DNA of 5,035 bases. It comes from Minisyncoccota bacterium. GTDB taxonomy: Bacteria; Patescibacteriota; Minisyncoccia; Phycocordibacterales; Phycocordibacteraceae. The notes below the pieces were generated by a model, which was given only the letters and a program-made list of their open reading frames with translations, made no database searches and had not been told where the DNA came from. Location of the stretch: NCBI GenBank assembly GCA_018062165.1, contig JAGOSU010000047.1, forward strand, positions 1-5,035, written 5' to 3'. This document shows positions 1-4,790 of the stretch, piece by piece. Position 1 is the first letter of the stretch; each line of letters begins with the position of its first letter. A program made the position numbers and the translations under genes.

Positions 1-72
1 GCGCACGAAGCCCTCAAGGAAGCCGCGCAGGCGCTCCCAAAGCGGGACGTTGAAGAAGCAGCGGGCGAATAA
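1..72 (+). CDS. C-terminal end of an upstream gene (partial, unidentified)
   Basis: Frame 1 is open from the window edge to a TAA at 70-72 and encodes 23 residues, AHEALKEAAQALPKRDVEEA followed by AGE. The composition (Ala/Glu/Lys-rich, probably helical) and codon choice look like the tail of a real protein. Frame 2 is also open here, but it runs into the next gene and reads as an Arg/Lys/Ser-rich string that looks non-coding. The fragment is too short to name. The EAL..A...LP pattern is faintly like the end of ribosomal protein L16, but the following genes give no support for a ribosomal operon. The next start codon lies 10 nt after this stop with no terminator between them, so the two genes are probably co-transcribed. 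Confidence 0.5.
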   Translation, partial: AHEALKEAAQALPKRDVEEAAGE

Positions 73-82
73 TAGAACTATC

Positions 83-373
83 ATGGAACCAACACAGACT
101 ACCGAGCAGACCGTTCGCCCAACCTCTTCGACAGGACCCGTCATCGTGCTCGTGCTCATCGTCGCGCTCATCGTCGCCGGCGCCTTCTACACCTGGCAGA
201 ACCGTATGAGTGGGCCAGCGAACGACGAGGCGGTCGTTGAATCGCTTGAAACCCAGGACGACTCAACGGACCCTTCTTCAATCGAGGCAGACCTCGAAGC
301 ACAGTCCTCCGACGACTTTGACGCAGAACTTGATAAGGCGTTTACCGAGCTCGACGCTTCATTTGAGGAGTAA
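83..373 (+). CDS. Small single-pass membrane protein with acidic C-terminal tail
   Basis: A 96-residue protein of unknown function. Residues 1-17 are a polar Thr/Gln/Ser-rich N-terminus. Residues 18-36 form one strongly hydrophobic segment (Val/Leu/Ile/Ala) ending in AFYTWQNR. Residues 45-96 are an acidic, low-complexity tail whose end (about 65-96) could form an amphipathic helix with spaced Leu/Phe. The segment could be an uncleaved signal anchor; there is no lipobox cysteine and no clear cleavage site. ATG at 83 is preferred: an in-frame TTG at 50 would add 11 basic residues and overlap the upstream coding end. No Shine-Dalgarno is visible. From memory, small membrane proteins with SSIE-D-L...L-D-EL type tails are frequent in Parcubacteria genomes, but I know of no assigned function. 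A strong terminator follows 12 nt after the stop, so clpP appears to be a separate transcription unit. Confidence 0.75.
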   Translation: MEPTQTTEQTVRPTSSTGPVIVLVLIVALIVAGAFYTWQNRMSGPANDEAVVESLETQDDSTDPSSIEADLEAQSSDDFDAELDKAFTELDASFEE

Positions 374-384
374 CGCTTCTCTCT

Positions 385-419
385 AAAAAGCCCCCGGTTT
401 TGCCGGGGGCTTTTTCTTT
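385..419 (+). terminator. Rho-independent terminator after the small membrane protein gene
   Basis: A perfect 13-bp inverted repeat, AAAAAGCCCCCGG (385-397) and CCGGGGGCTTTTT (403-415), with a 5-nt loop and a T-rich tail to 419. The A-tract on the left arm makes it potentially bidirectional. It separates the small membrane protein gene from clpP, and its right half lies within the predicted clpP promoter region. Confidence 0.92.
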
Positions 420-427
420 GGTACTAT
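399..427 (+). promoter_or_regulatory. Predicted clpP promoter (extended -10)
   Basis: TACTAT at 422-427 is preceded by TG at 419-420, giving an extended -10 (TGgTACTAT). A weak -35 candidate, TTTGCC at 399-404 (17-bp spacer) or TTGCCG at 400-405 (16 bp), lies inside the terminator loop and right arm. Transcription would begin around 433-436, at or just before the ATG at 437, so clpP mRNA would be leaderless or nearly so. This is predicted from sequence alone. Confidence 0.6.
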
Positions 428-436
428 CATCAGACT

Positions 437-1039
437 ATGGACATGAAACCTCGCTCTTCAATGCTTATTCCGATGGTCGTCGAGAAGTCGTCGTTCGGCG
501 AACGCGCGTACGATATTTATTCGCGCCTTCTCAAGGACCGCATCATCTTCCTTGGTGGCGGCATTGATGACGACACTGCAAACCTCGTCATTGCGCAGCT
601 CCTCTTCCTTGAGTCTGAGGACCCGAAGAAGGACATCTCTTTCTACATCAACTCTCCCGGCGGCTCGGTAACTGCAGGTCTCGCCATCCTCGACACCATG
701 AACCACGTGAAGCCAGCTGTCTCCACCGTGTGTGTTGGTATGGCAGCAAGTGCCGCAGCTGTTATTCTCGCCGCTGGCGAGAAGGGCAAGCGCTATGCGC
801 TTCCAAACTCTGAGGTGATGATTCACCAGCCATGGGGAGGTGCACAGGGTCAGGCAACCGACATCGAGATTACGGCAAAGCACATTCTCGCTACCCGCGA
901 CCGTCTCAACAAGATTCTTGCGAAGTCGACGGGACAGGAACTTGCAAAGATTGAGCGCGATGTTGAACGCGACTACTTTATGACCGCGGACGAAGCGAAG
1001 AAATACGGACTCGTCGATACGGTGTTCAAGAGTAAATAA
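437..1039 (+). CDS. clpP: ATP-dependent Clp protease proteolytic subunit ClpP
   Basis: A 200-aa serine peptidase of family S14. ClpP forms two stacked heptameric rings and degrades substrates unfolded by a Clp ATPase (ClpX, ClpC or ClpA) in the cytoplasm. The catalytic triad is complete: Ser105 in GMAAS, His130 in MIHQP and Asp179 in ERDVERD, with the same spacing as E. coli Ser97/His122/Asp171. Other hallmarks are YDIYSRLLKDRIIFLG (25-40), the INSPGGSV oxyanion-loop region (71-78), HQPWGGAQGQA (130-140) and the closing YGLVD. The N-terminal axial-loop segment is MLIPMVVEKSSFGER (9-23). ATG at 437 is chosen because the predicted promoter lies 9 nt upstream; ATGs at 443 and 461 are alternatives, and 461 would give the typical MLIPMV start. 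No Shine-Dalgarno precedes any of them. The next gene starts 2 bp after the TAA, so the two are probably one operon. No Clp ATPase or trigger factor gene lies in the window. Confidence 0.98.
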   Translation: MDMKPRSSMLIPMVVEKSSFGERAYDIYSRLLKDRIIFLGGGIDDDTANLVIAQLLFLESEDPKKDISFYINSPGGSVTAGLAILDTMNHVKPAVSTVCVGMAASAAAVILAAGEKGKRYALPNSEVMIHQPWGGAQGQATDIEITAKHILATRDRLNKILAKSTGQELAKIERDVERDYFMTADEAKKYGLVDTVFKSK

Positions 1040-1041
1040 GC

Positions 1042-1380
1042 ATGACGCTTGAAGAGAAGGCGCCAGTAAAACTGGAACCAATACGCGAAGCATCGGCGGT
1101 GCTCATTTACAAAGGGAAGCAGTTTGTTGGGTTTGACCACTCCGCAGCGTATATCGACGTTGAAGCGTGGCGGAGAGAAAATGAAGGCGCCACCGAAAAC
1201 CTAGACCTCGATGGATACAAGGAGCTGTATGCAACCGCAGGATTTTTAACTGAGAGCGGCGCGTATGTCGACCGGTACAAGGCAGCAGACCACGCCCGGG
1301 CAAACGGCCAGATGGCGAACCCGAACGCTAAGTATCTTGAGAGCGAATATCTGCGAAGTATGGGAAATAAGTTGTCGTAA
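1042..1380 (+). CDS. Uncharacterised 112-aa protein co-transcribed with clpP
   Basis: A 112-aa soluble protein with no hydrophobic segment or signal peptide. The N-terminus has a short strand-like pair, ASAVLIYKGKQFVGFDHSA (17-35), including His33. The most distinctive part is GFLTESGAYVDRYKAADHAR (67-86) followed by ANGQ, with YLESEYLRS near the C-terminus (98-106). From memory, this order (short beta segment with a His, then G-F-[LVI]-T-x-x-G-x-[FY]-V-D-R-x-x-A-x-x-x-A-x-x-x-G-Q, then L-x-S-E-x-L) resembles small uncharacterised proteins found in large phages and environmental bacteria; I cannot confirm the match here. The ATG is 2 bp after the clpP stop with no promoter or terminator between, so it is very likely translated from the clpP mRNA. 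An AAGAG at 1026-1030 is at best a weak ribosome-binding site. A role linked to ClpP (adaptor, regulator or substrate) is suggested only by position. Confidence 0.85.
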   Translation: MTLEEKAPVKLEPIREASAVLIYKGKQFVGFDHSAAYIDVEAWRRENEGATENLDLDGYKELYATAGFLTESGAYVDRYKAADHARANGQMANPNAKYLESEYLRSMGNKLS

Positions 1381-1403
1381 ACGCCCGAACCTCGGGCGTT
1401 TTT
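1379..1403 (+). terminator. Rho-independent terminator ending the clpP operon
   Basis: The stem ACGCCCGA (1381-1388) pairs with TCGGGCGT (1392-1399) around a 3-nt loop, extended by A1379-A1380 with T1400-T1401, and runs into a T-tract to 1403. It begins at the stop codon of the 112-aa gene, whose TAA occupies 1378-1380. Confidence 0.9.
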
Positions 1404-1419
1404 CTTGAGATGCCGCCTG

Positions 1420-1428
1420 TGCTACTAT
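1420..1428 (+). promoter_or_regulatory. Predicted rny promoter (extended -10)
   Basis: TGC directly precedes TACTAT (1423-1428), a perfect TGn extended -10 arrangement. The element and the bases after it (TACTATCAcC) match the clpP promoter (TACTATCAtC) at 9 of 10 positions. No good -35 is seen at normal spacing; TTGAGA at 1405-1410 is only 12 bp away. As at clpP, it sits just after a terminator. Transcription would start around 1434-1437, leaving a leader of about 130 nt before rny. Confidence 0.55.
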
Positions 1429-1564
1429 CACCATCCCAGTAACGACTGAATGCTTATCCACGCCGATTCCCCGCCCTTCCGATCCCGAACATGACCCAAA
1501 CCTCTGAAACGTGCGCAGTTCTGTGTAGTTCGTAGGAAACCGGAAGGCGGTAACTAACCCGCCT
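1429..1564 (+). promoter_or_regulatory. Structured 5' leader of rny with competing hairpins
   Basis: This 136-bp stretch has no convincing ORF; the ATGs at 1450 and 1491 each give only 14 codons. It can fold into a long-range stem: CCGCCcTTCCG (1471-1481, one bulged C) with CGGAAGGCGG (1541-1550), then TCC (1483-1485) with GGA (1535-1537) and CGAAC (1486-1490) with GTTCG (1528-1532), about 18 base pairs in total. The same AGGCGG (1545-1550) can instead pair with CCGCCT (1559-1564), forming a 6-bp hairpin that ends immediately before the rny ATG. The purine run GGAAGGCGG (1542-1550) is the only ribosome-binding-like sequence here and takes part in both folds. This suggests control of rny translation or mRNA stability, but it is a hand-drawn fold without covariation or energy support. 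Confidence 0.4.
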
Positions 1565-3094
1565 ATGTCCATCAAACTCGTTCTCGGGCTTCTCGCCCTT
1601 TCAGGCCTTGCCGGCATTGCGCTCGGCTATGTCCTTCGGTGGCTCATCACGCTCTCACAGCGGGGGTCTTTGGAATTGGAGATTAAGCAGAAGATGATTG
1701 AAGCGCGCGAGCGCGCCGCACGTGTGCTTGAAGAGGCGGAGGACCGAGCACGTGAAGTCGAAGAGGAGCGCCTTGCCCCACTTGAGGAGCGCGACGAGAA
1801 ACTCGCGGAGAAGGAAGAGCGCCTCGGTAAACGCGAAGAATTCCTTGATGAACGTGAGCGCGGACTTGCTGACGAGGCAGACAAGGTGAAGGCGCGTGAG
1901 AACGAAGCGGTGAACGCTAAGCGTGAAGCGGACGCCCTTCTCAAGGAGCGCCGTTCAGAAATGCTGCAGCTCTCTAACCTTTCAGAGAAGCAGGCACGCG
2001 AGATGCTCATGAAAGACCTTGAAGAGACGAGCCAGGAATCGTTCCTCTCTCGTCTGCAGAAGCTTGAGGCGCACGGTCGCGAGCAGCTTGAAGAAAAGGC
2101 ACGCACCATGCTTCTCACCGCTATTCACCGCATGGGAAACGCGGTGAACGCTGAGGTCATGACGCTCTCCGTGTCGATTGCTTCTGAAGAAATAAAGGGA
2201 AAGGTCATCGGCAAGGAAGGTCGCAATATCAAGGCCTTTGAGCGCGCTACTGGTGTCGACGTCATTATCGATGACGCTCCGGACAAGATCACGCTTTCTT
2301 CCTTTGACCCACTTCGCCGCCACATCGCAAAGATAGCGCTTGAGCGATTAATCGAAGACGGTCGCATACAGCCTGCAAAGATTGAGGAGATGGTAGAGAA
2401 GGCAAAGCAGGAGGTAGCGGAAATCGTGAAGCAGAAGGGCGAGCAGGCAGCGTATGAAGTAGGCGTGCTTGGTCTAGATCCGAGGCTCACCACCCTTCTT
2501 GGCCGCCTCAACTTCCGCACGAGCTACGGACAGAACGTGCTGCAGCACTCTATTGAGATGGCGCACTTGGCCGGGATGCTTGCCACAGAGCTTGGTGCTG
2601 ACGCAGATGTTGCCCGCGCAGGCGCACTCCTTCATGACATCGGCAAGGCAGTCGACCACGAAGTGCAGGGCACGCACGTGGAGATTGGCCGCCGCTTGCT
2701 TGAGAAGTTCGGCGTCGACAAGAAAGTCATCCAGGCCATGCAGTCGCACCACGAGGAATATCCGTATGAAACACCGGAATCCATCATCGTGCAGGTGGCC
2801 GATGCCGTCTCAGGCGGAAGGCCGGGAGCTCGCCGCGATACGGTAGAGCGCTATCTCGAGCGCCTTACCGACCTCGAGCGCATCGCCAGCACCTTCCCTG
2901 GGGTGGAGAAGAGCTATGCCGTGCAGGCAGGGCGTGAAATCCGCATCTTTGTGAACCCTGGGAAGGTCTCCGACCTCGCCATGCACCGATTGGCGCGCGA
3001 TATTGCTGAGCGCGTGCAGAGCGAGCTTAAGTATCCGGGCGAAATCAAGGTAAACATCATTCGCGAGAACCGCGTCGTTGAGTTCGCTCGCTAA
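1565..3094 (+). CDS. rny: Ribonuclease Y (membrane-anchored endoribonuclease)
   Basis: A 509-aa RNase Y, close to the usual family length of about 520. The family initiates mRNA decay by endonucleolytic cleavage and sits at the inner face of the membrane. Domains in order: N-terminal transmembrane helix (about 3-27); a long, highly charged coiled coil (about 35-185, rich in Glu/Arg/Lys/Ala); a KH RNA-binding domain with the GKVIGKEGRNIKAFE signature (212-226, GxxG loop 216-219); an HD metal-dependent phosphohydrolase domain with His328 (QHSIE), the LLHDIGK pair His357-Asp358, His371 (GTHVEIG), His395-His396 and Asp413 (VADAVSGGRPGARR); and the conserved C-terminus ending VNIIRENRVVEFAR. All expected metal ligands are present. 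ATG at 1565 is preferred because it gives the full N-terminal membrane anchor. The coiled-coil DNA yields long open antisense frames with no protein-like character. The gene appears to be its own transcription unit with a long structured leader. Confidence 0.98.
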   Translation: MSIKLVLGLLALSGLAGIALGYVLRWLITLSQRGSLELEIKQKMIEARERAARVLEEAEDRAREVEEERLAPLEERDEKLAEKEERLGKREEFLDERERGLADEADKVKARENEAVNAKREADALLKERRSEMLQLSNLSEKQAREMLMKDLEETSQESFLSRLQKLEAHGREQLEEKARTMLLTAIHRMGNAVNAEVMTLSVSIASEEIKGKVIGKEGRNIKAFERATGVDVIIDDAPDKITLSSFDPLRRHIAKIALERLIEDGRIQPAKIEEMVEKAKQEVAEIVKQKGEQAAYEVGVLGLDPRLTTLLGRLNFRTSYGQNVLQHSIEMAHLAGMLATELGADADVARAGALLHDIGKAVDHEVQGTHVEIGRRLLEKFGVDKKVIQAMQSHHEEYPYETPESIIVQVADAVSGGRPGARRDTVERYLERLTDLERIASTFPGVEKSYAVQAGREIRIFVNPGKVSDLAMHRLARDIAERVQSELKYPGEIKVNIIRENRVVEFAR

Positions 3095-3111
3095 GAGCCC
3101 TTGACAGGTGC

Positions 3112-3143
3112 ACTACAAATCCCTCTGGTGAGGGATTTGTAGT
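3112..3143 (+). terminator. Perfect inverted repeat after rny, probable weak terminator
   Basis: The arms ACTACAAATCCCTC (3112-3125) and GAGGGATTTGTAGT (3130-3143) form a perfect 14-bp stem with a TGGT loop, 17 nt after the rny stop. The downstream tail (TGTTAGATAG) has only scattered Ts, unlike the clean T-tracts of the other terminators in the window. It may be an inefficient terminator, a 3'-end stabilising hairpin or a protein-binding dyad. Confidence 0.6.
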
Positions 3144-3158
3144 TGTTAGATAGCCCTA

Positions 3159-3186
3159 TTGCGTACCGTGGCGTATTTCCTATACT
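3159..3186 (+). promoter_or_regulatory. Predicted promoter of the HU gene
   Basis: TATACT (3181-3186) matches the -10 consensus at 5 of 6 positions. TTGCGT (3159-3164) is a partial -35 with a 16-bp spacer. Transcription would start near 3193, giving a leader of about 50 nt. Confidence 0.55.
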
Positions 3187-3202
3187 TTACTCATACCCCC
3201 TG

Positions 3203-3227
3203 CCTAATCGGTGGCCGCGGGATTAGG
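3203..3227 (+). promoter_or_regulatory. Hairpin in the HU mRNA leader
   Basis: CCTAATC (3203-3209) and GATTAGG (3221-3227) form a perfect 7-bp stem with a GC-rich 11-nt loop. It lies entirely between the predicted transcription start and the ATG at 3244, and the right arm contains the only AGGA-like purine run upstream of the start (3225-3228, 15 nt from the ATG). It may affect translation or stability of the mRNA, or act as a DNA dyad for a regulator. Confidence 0.4.
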
Positions 3228-3243
3228 AATAACCAAGAGCATC

Positions 3244-3516
3244 ATGAACAAGGCAGACATCGTTTCAAAAGTTCAGGACACTCTCGGCGGCACCAAGGCT
3301 GACGCGGAGCGCGCCGTAGAGACCCTCATCGACTGCATCATTAAGGGCGTAAAGAGCGGAGATGAGGTATCCATTGCAGGACTCGGCATCTTCGTCGCGA
3401 AGGCCCGCCCAGCTCGCACCGGAAGGAACCCTCGCACTGGCGAGACCATCCGCATCGCAGCGACCCGCACCCCTAAGTTCCGCCCCGCAAAGGCGCTTAA
3501 GGACGCAGTTAAGTAA
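3244..3516 (+). CDS. hup: HU-family nucleoid DNA-binding protein
   Basis: A 90-aa HU/IHF-family protein, exactly the common HU length. HU dimers bind and bend DNA non-specifically and organise the nucleoid. The helical N-terminal dimerisation part (1-45) begins MNKADIVSKVQDTLGGTKAD. The beta-arm carries GRNPRTGE (60-67), in which Pro63 is the DNA-intercalating proline of the family, followed by IRIAATRTPKFRPAKALKDA (69-88). A GTG at 3211 would add 11 residues, but ATG 3244 gives the canonical MNKAD start and fits the predicted promoter and leader. No strong Shine-Dalgarno is present. The subtype (HU versus IHF-like) cannot be decided from this sequence, so the symbol is generic. The gene is followed by a terminator shared with the convergent rarA. 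Confidence 0.97.
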   Translation: MNKADIVSKVQDTLGGTKADAERAVETLIDCIIKGVKSGDEVSIAGLGIFVAKARPARTGRNPRTGETIRIAATRTPKFRPAKALKDAVK

Positions 3517-3528
3517 GATTCAACTTCT

Positions 3529-3556
3529 AAAAAGCCCCGCTCGTGCGGGGCTTTTT
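3529..3556. terminator. Bidirectional terminator between HU and rarA
   Basis: AAAAAGCCCCGC (3529-3540) pairs perfectly with GCGGGGCTTTTT (3545-3556) around a TCGT loop. The A-tract and T-tract flank both arms, so it can terminate HU transcription on the + strand and rarA transcription on the - strand. It begins 12 nt after the HU stop and lies 1 nt beyond the rarA stop. Confidence 0.93.
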
Positions 3557-3557
3557 C

Positions 3558-4706
3558 TTATGTATCGAAATACTTCTTCCTCTTTAATTTCTCTGGAAGG
3601 TAGCTCTCGGTATCGTACTTCTTGTACCCCTTCCCGTGTCCTAGGTCTTTCATGAGCTTGGTTGGTGCGTTTCGGATGTTCTTTGGGACAGGGAGGTTTC
3701 CAAACTTCTTTGCATCTTCCTGCGCAAGACCGAGTGCCTCGTAGGCTGAGCGGTCCTTTGCGGCGTTCGCAAGGTATGCAACGCCGTGTGCGAGGTTAAT
3801 GGCACACTCCGGGTACCCAATGACCTCGCAGGCGCGAAACACTGCATTGGCTACTACAAGCGCAGTAGGCTGTGCGAGCCCTACGTCCTCTGATGCAAAG
3901 ATGACCATCCTGCGTGCAATAAAGAGTGGGTCTTCCCCTGCCTCAACCATGCGCGCGAGGTAGTACATAGCAGCGTCAGGCTGGCTTGCCCGCATGCTCT
4001 TTATGAACGCGCTGATGGTGTCGTAGTGTTCGTCCCCTTTCTTGTCATAGCGCAGGTGCGGAGACTCGAGCGCCTTGTTGAGGTTCTCGACGGATACTTC
4101 TCCGTACAGAGTCTCTGCTCCTTCAAGCATGGTGAGTGCTTTGCGCGCGTCCCCATTGGCGTAGCCGAGCAACCACTCAAACGCATCTTTGGGCACTTTC
4201 ACCTTTGAGCGTTTTACGATTGCTTTCAGTGCCTCCTCGGAGAGTGGCTCGAGCACAAACACGCGTGAACGGGAGAGGAGTGCAGGAATCACCTCAAAGG
4301 ACGGATTCTCGGTGGTCGCACCTATGAGCGTGAGCTCCCCGCTCTCAACATACGGCAGGAGGAAATCCTGCTGACTCTTGTTGAAGCGGTGGATTTCATC
4401 AAGGAAAAGCACCTTTGGTTTCCCGAAAGCGAGCTTTCCAGTTCTCGAAGTGCCGTCAACAATCTTTCTGATGTCGTCTTTCCCAGCAGAGACTGCGGAG
4501 AGTTCATAGAGCTCAGCGTCCAGTGCTTTTGCGTAGATGCGGGCGATGGTCGTCTTCCCGGTTCCTGGCGGTCCCCAGAGAATAAAGGAGAAGCGGTGCT
4601 TTTTCTCAATGGCCACCTGTAGCGGTTTGCCTTTGCCCACCAAGTGTTCCTGTCCGACAAAGTGGTCAAGCGTTGTGGGGCGTATGCGGTTGGCTAGGGG
4701 TTCCAT
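3558..4706 (-). CDS. rarA: Replication-associated recombination protein A (RarA/MgsA AAA+ ATPase)
   Basis: A 382-aa AAA+ ATPase of the RarA/MgsA/WRNIP1 family, which acts at stalled or damaged replication forks and is related to clamp-loader subunits. Visible motifs: N-terminal PLANRIRPTTLDHFVGQEHL (3-22); Walker A GPPGTGKT (45-52); Walker B VLFLDEIHRFNKSQQD (99-114) with Asp103-Glu104; sensor 1 IGATTENPSFEV (128-139); LLSRSRVF (143-150) with the arginine-finger region; sensor 2 GDARKAL (185-191); and the C-terminal helical/tetramerisation region with SEDVGLAQP (272-280), GYPEC (297-301) and the closing LPEKLKRKKYF. The protein is shorter than the E. coli (447 aa) and typical Firmicutes (about 420 aa) versions, mainly because the C-terminal part is compact. 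The ATG (complement of 4704-4706) gives a normal N-terminus; no Shine-Dalgarno precedes it. A RuvB or DnaX identity is unlikely given the GATTENPSFEV and SEDVGLA signatures. Confidence 0.97.
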   Translation of the reverse strand: MEPLANRIRPTTLDHFVGQEHLVGKGKPLQVAIEKKHRFSFILWGPPGTGKTTIARIYAKALDAELYELSAVSAGKDDIRKIVDGTSRTGKLAFGKPKVLFLDEIHRFNKSQQDFLLPYVESGELTLIGATTENPSFEVIPALLSRSRVFVLEPLSEEALKAIVKRSKVKVPKDAFEWLLGYANGDARKALTMLEGAETLYGEVSVENLNKALESPHLRYDKKGDEHYDTISAFIKSMRASQPDAAMYYLARMVEAGEDPLFIARRMVIFASEDVGLAQPTALVVANAVFRACEVIGYPECAINLAHGVAYLANAAKDRSAYEALGLAQEDAKKFGNLPVPKNIRNAPTKLMKDLGHGKGYKKYDTESYLPEKLKRKKYFDT

Positions 4707-4714
4707 TAAATCAA

Positions 4715-4742
4715 AGACTACGCTTCTCTAGATGAAGCGCAA
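4715..4742 (-). promoter_or_regulatory. Possible rarA promoter containing a palindromic operator
   Basis: Read on the - strand, TTGCGC (4742-4737) and TAGTCT (4720-4715) are spaced 16 bp, a weak -35/-10 pair with 3 of 6 matches for the -10. Transcription would start around 4707-4709, at the rarA ATG, again a leaderless arrangement. The spacer is almost filled by the dyad CGCTTC-N7-GAAGCG (4721-4739), placed where a repressor would block RNA polymerase. No regulator family is recognised from the dyad. Confidence 0.35.
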
Positions 4743-4775
4743 CAAAAAACCGCCCTGAGAGGGCGGTTTTTTGTT
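4741..4775 (-). terminator. Rho-independent terminator of the acidic-protein gene
   Basis: AACAAAAAACCGCCC (4741-4755) is perfectly complementary to GGGCGGTTTTTTGTT (4761-4775), a 15-bp stem with a 5-nt loop. On the - strand it follows the acidic-protein stop by 15 nt and is flanked by a T-rich 3' end. It separates that gene from rarA and is symmetric enough to act in both directions. Confidence 0.93.
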
Positions 4776-4790
4776 AGGTGTTAGCTTCGA

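Noticed and set aside
50..82. TTG at 50 as start of the small membrane protein
   Set aside because: It would overlap the upstream coding end and add a basic stretch; ATG 83 gives a natural N-terminus.
77..84. ACTATCAT, the same octamer as at the clpP promoter, before the small membrane gene
   Set aside because: It overlaps the ATG at 83 and has no TGn; a transcript from it would start after the start codon. The gene more likely shares a transcript with the one ending at 72.
458..1093. 211-aa open frame on the - strand across clpP
   Set aside because: It is a shadow of clpP: the + strand gene has a full catalytic triad and family motifs, while the antisense product is Arg/Leu/Val-rich without recognisable domains.
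1491..1535. Short leader peptides at 1450 and 1491 upstream of rny
   Set aside because: Each is only 14 codons, without a ribosome-binding site or a run of one regulatory amino acid; no support for attenuation by translation.
1461..1550. Resemblance to 5S rRNA (CCGATCCCGAAC and TCTGAAACG-like pieces)
   Set aside because: The segment CCGAAC is not followed by the CGG needed for helix III, no closing helix I is visible, and the 3' half lacks the GAGAGTAGG-type end. The match looks like chance; an Infernal search with the 5S model would settle it.
1627..2118. 163-aa Ser/Arg-rich open frame on the - strand within rny
   Set aside because: It is produced by the Glu/Arg-rich coiled-coil codons read in reverse; the composition is a low-complexity mirror of RNase Y.
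3101..3106. Perfect -35 hexamer TTGACA after rny
   Set aside because: No -10-like hexamer is found 15-19 bp downstream; that position falls in the hairpin loop and arm (TCTGGT region).
3211..3243. GTG at 3211 as the HU start
   Set aside because: It lies inside the predicted leader hairpin and would add 11 residues before the canonical MNKAD start of the HU family.
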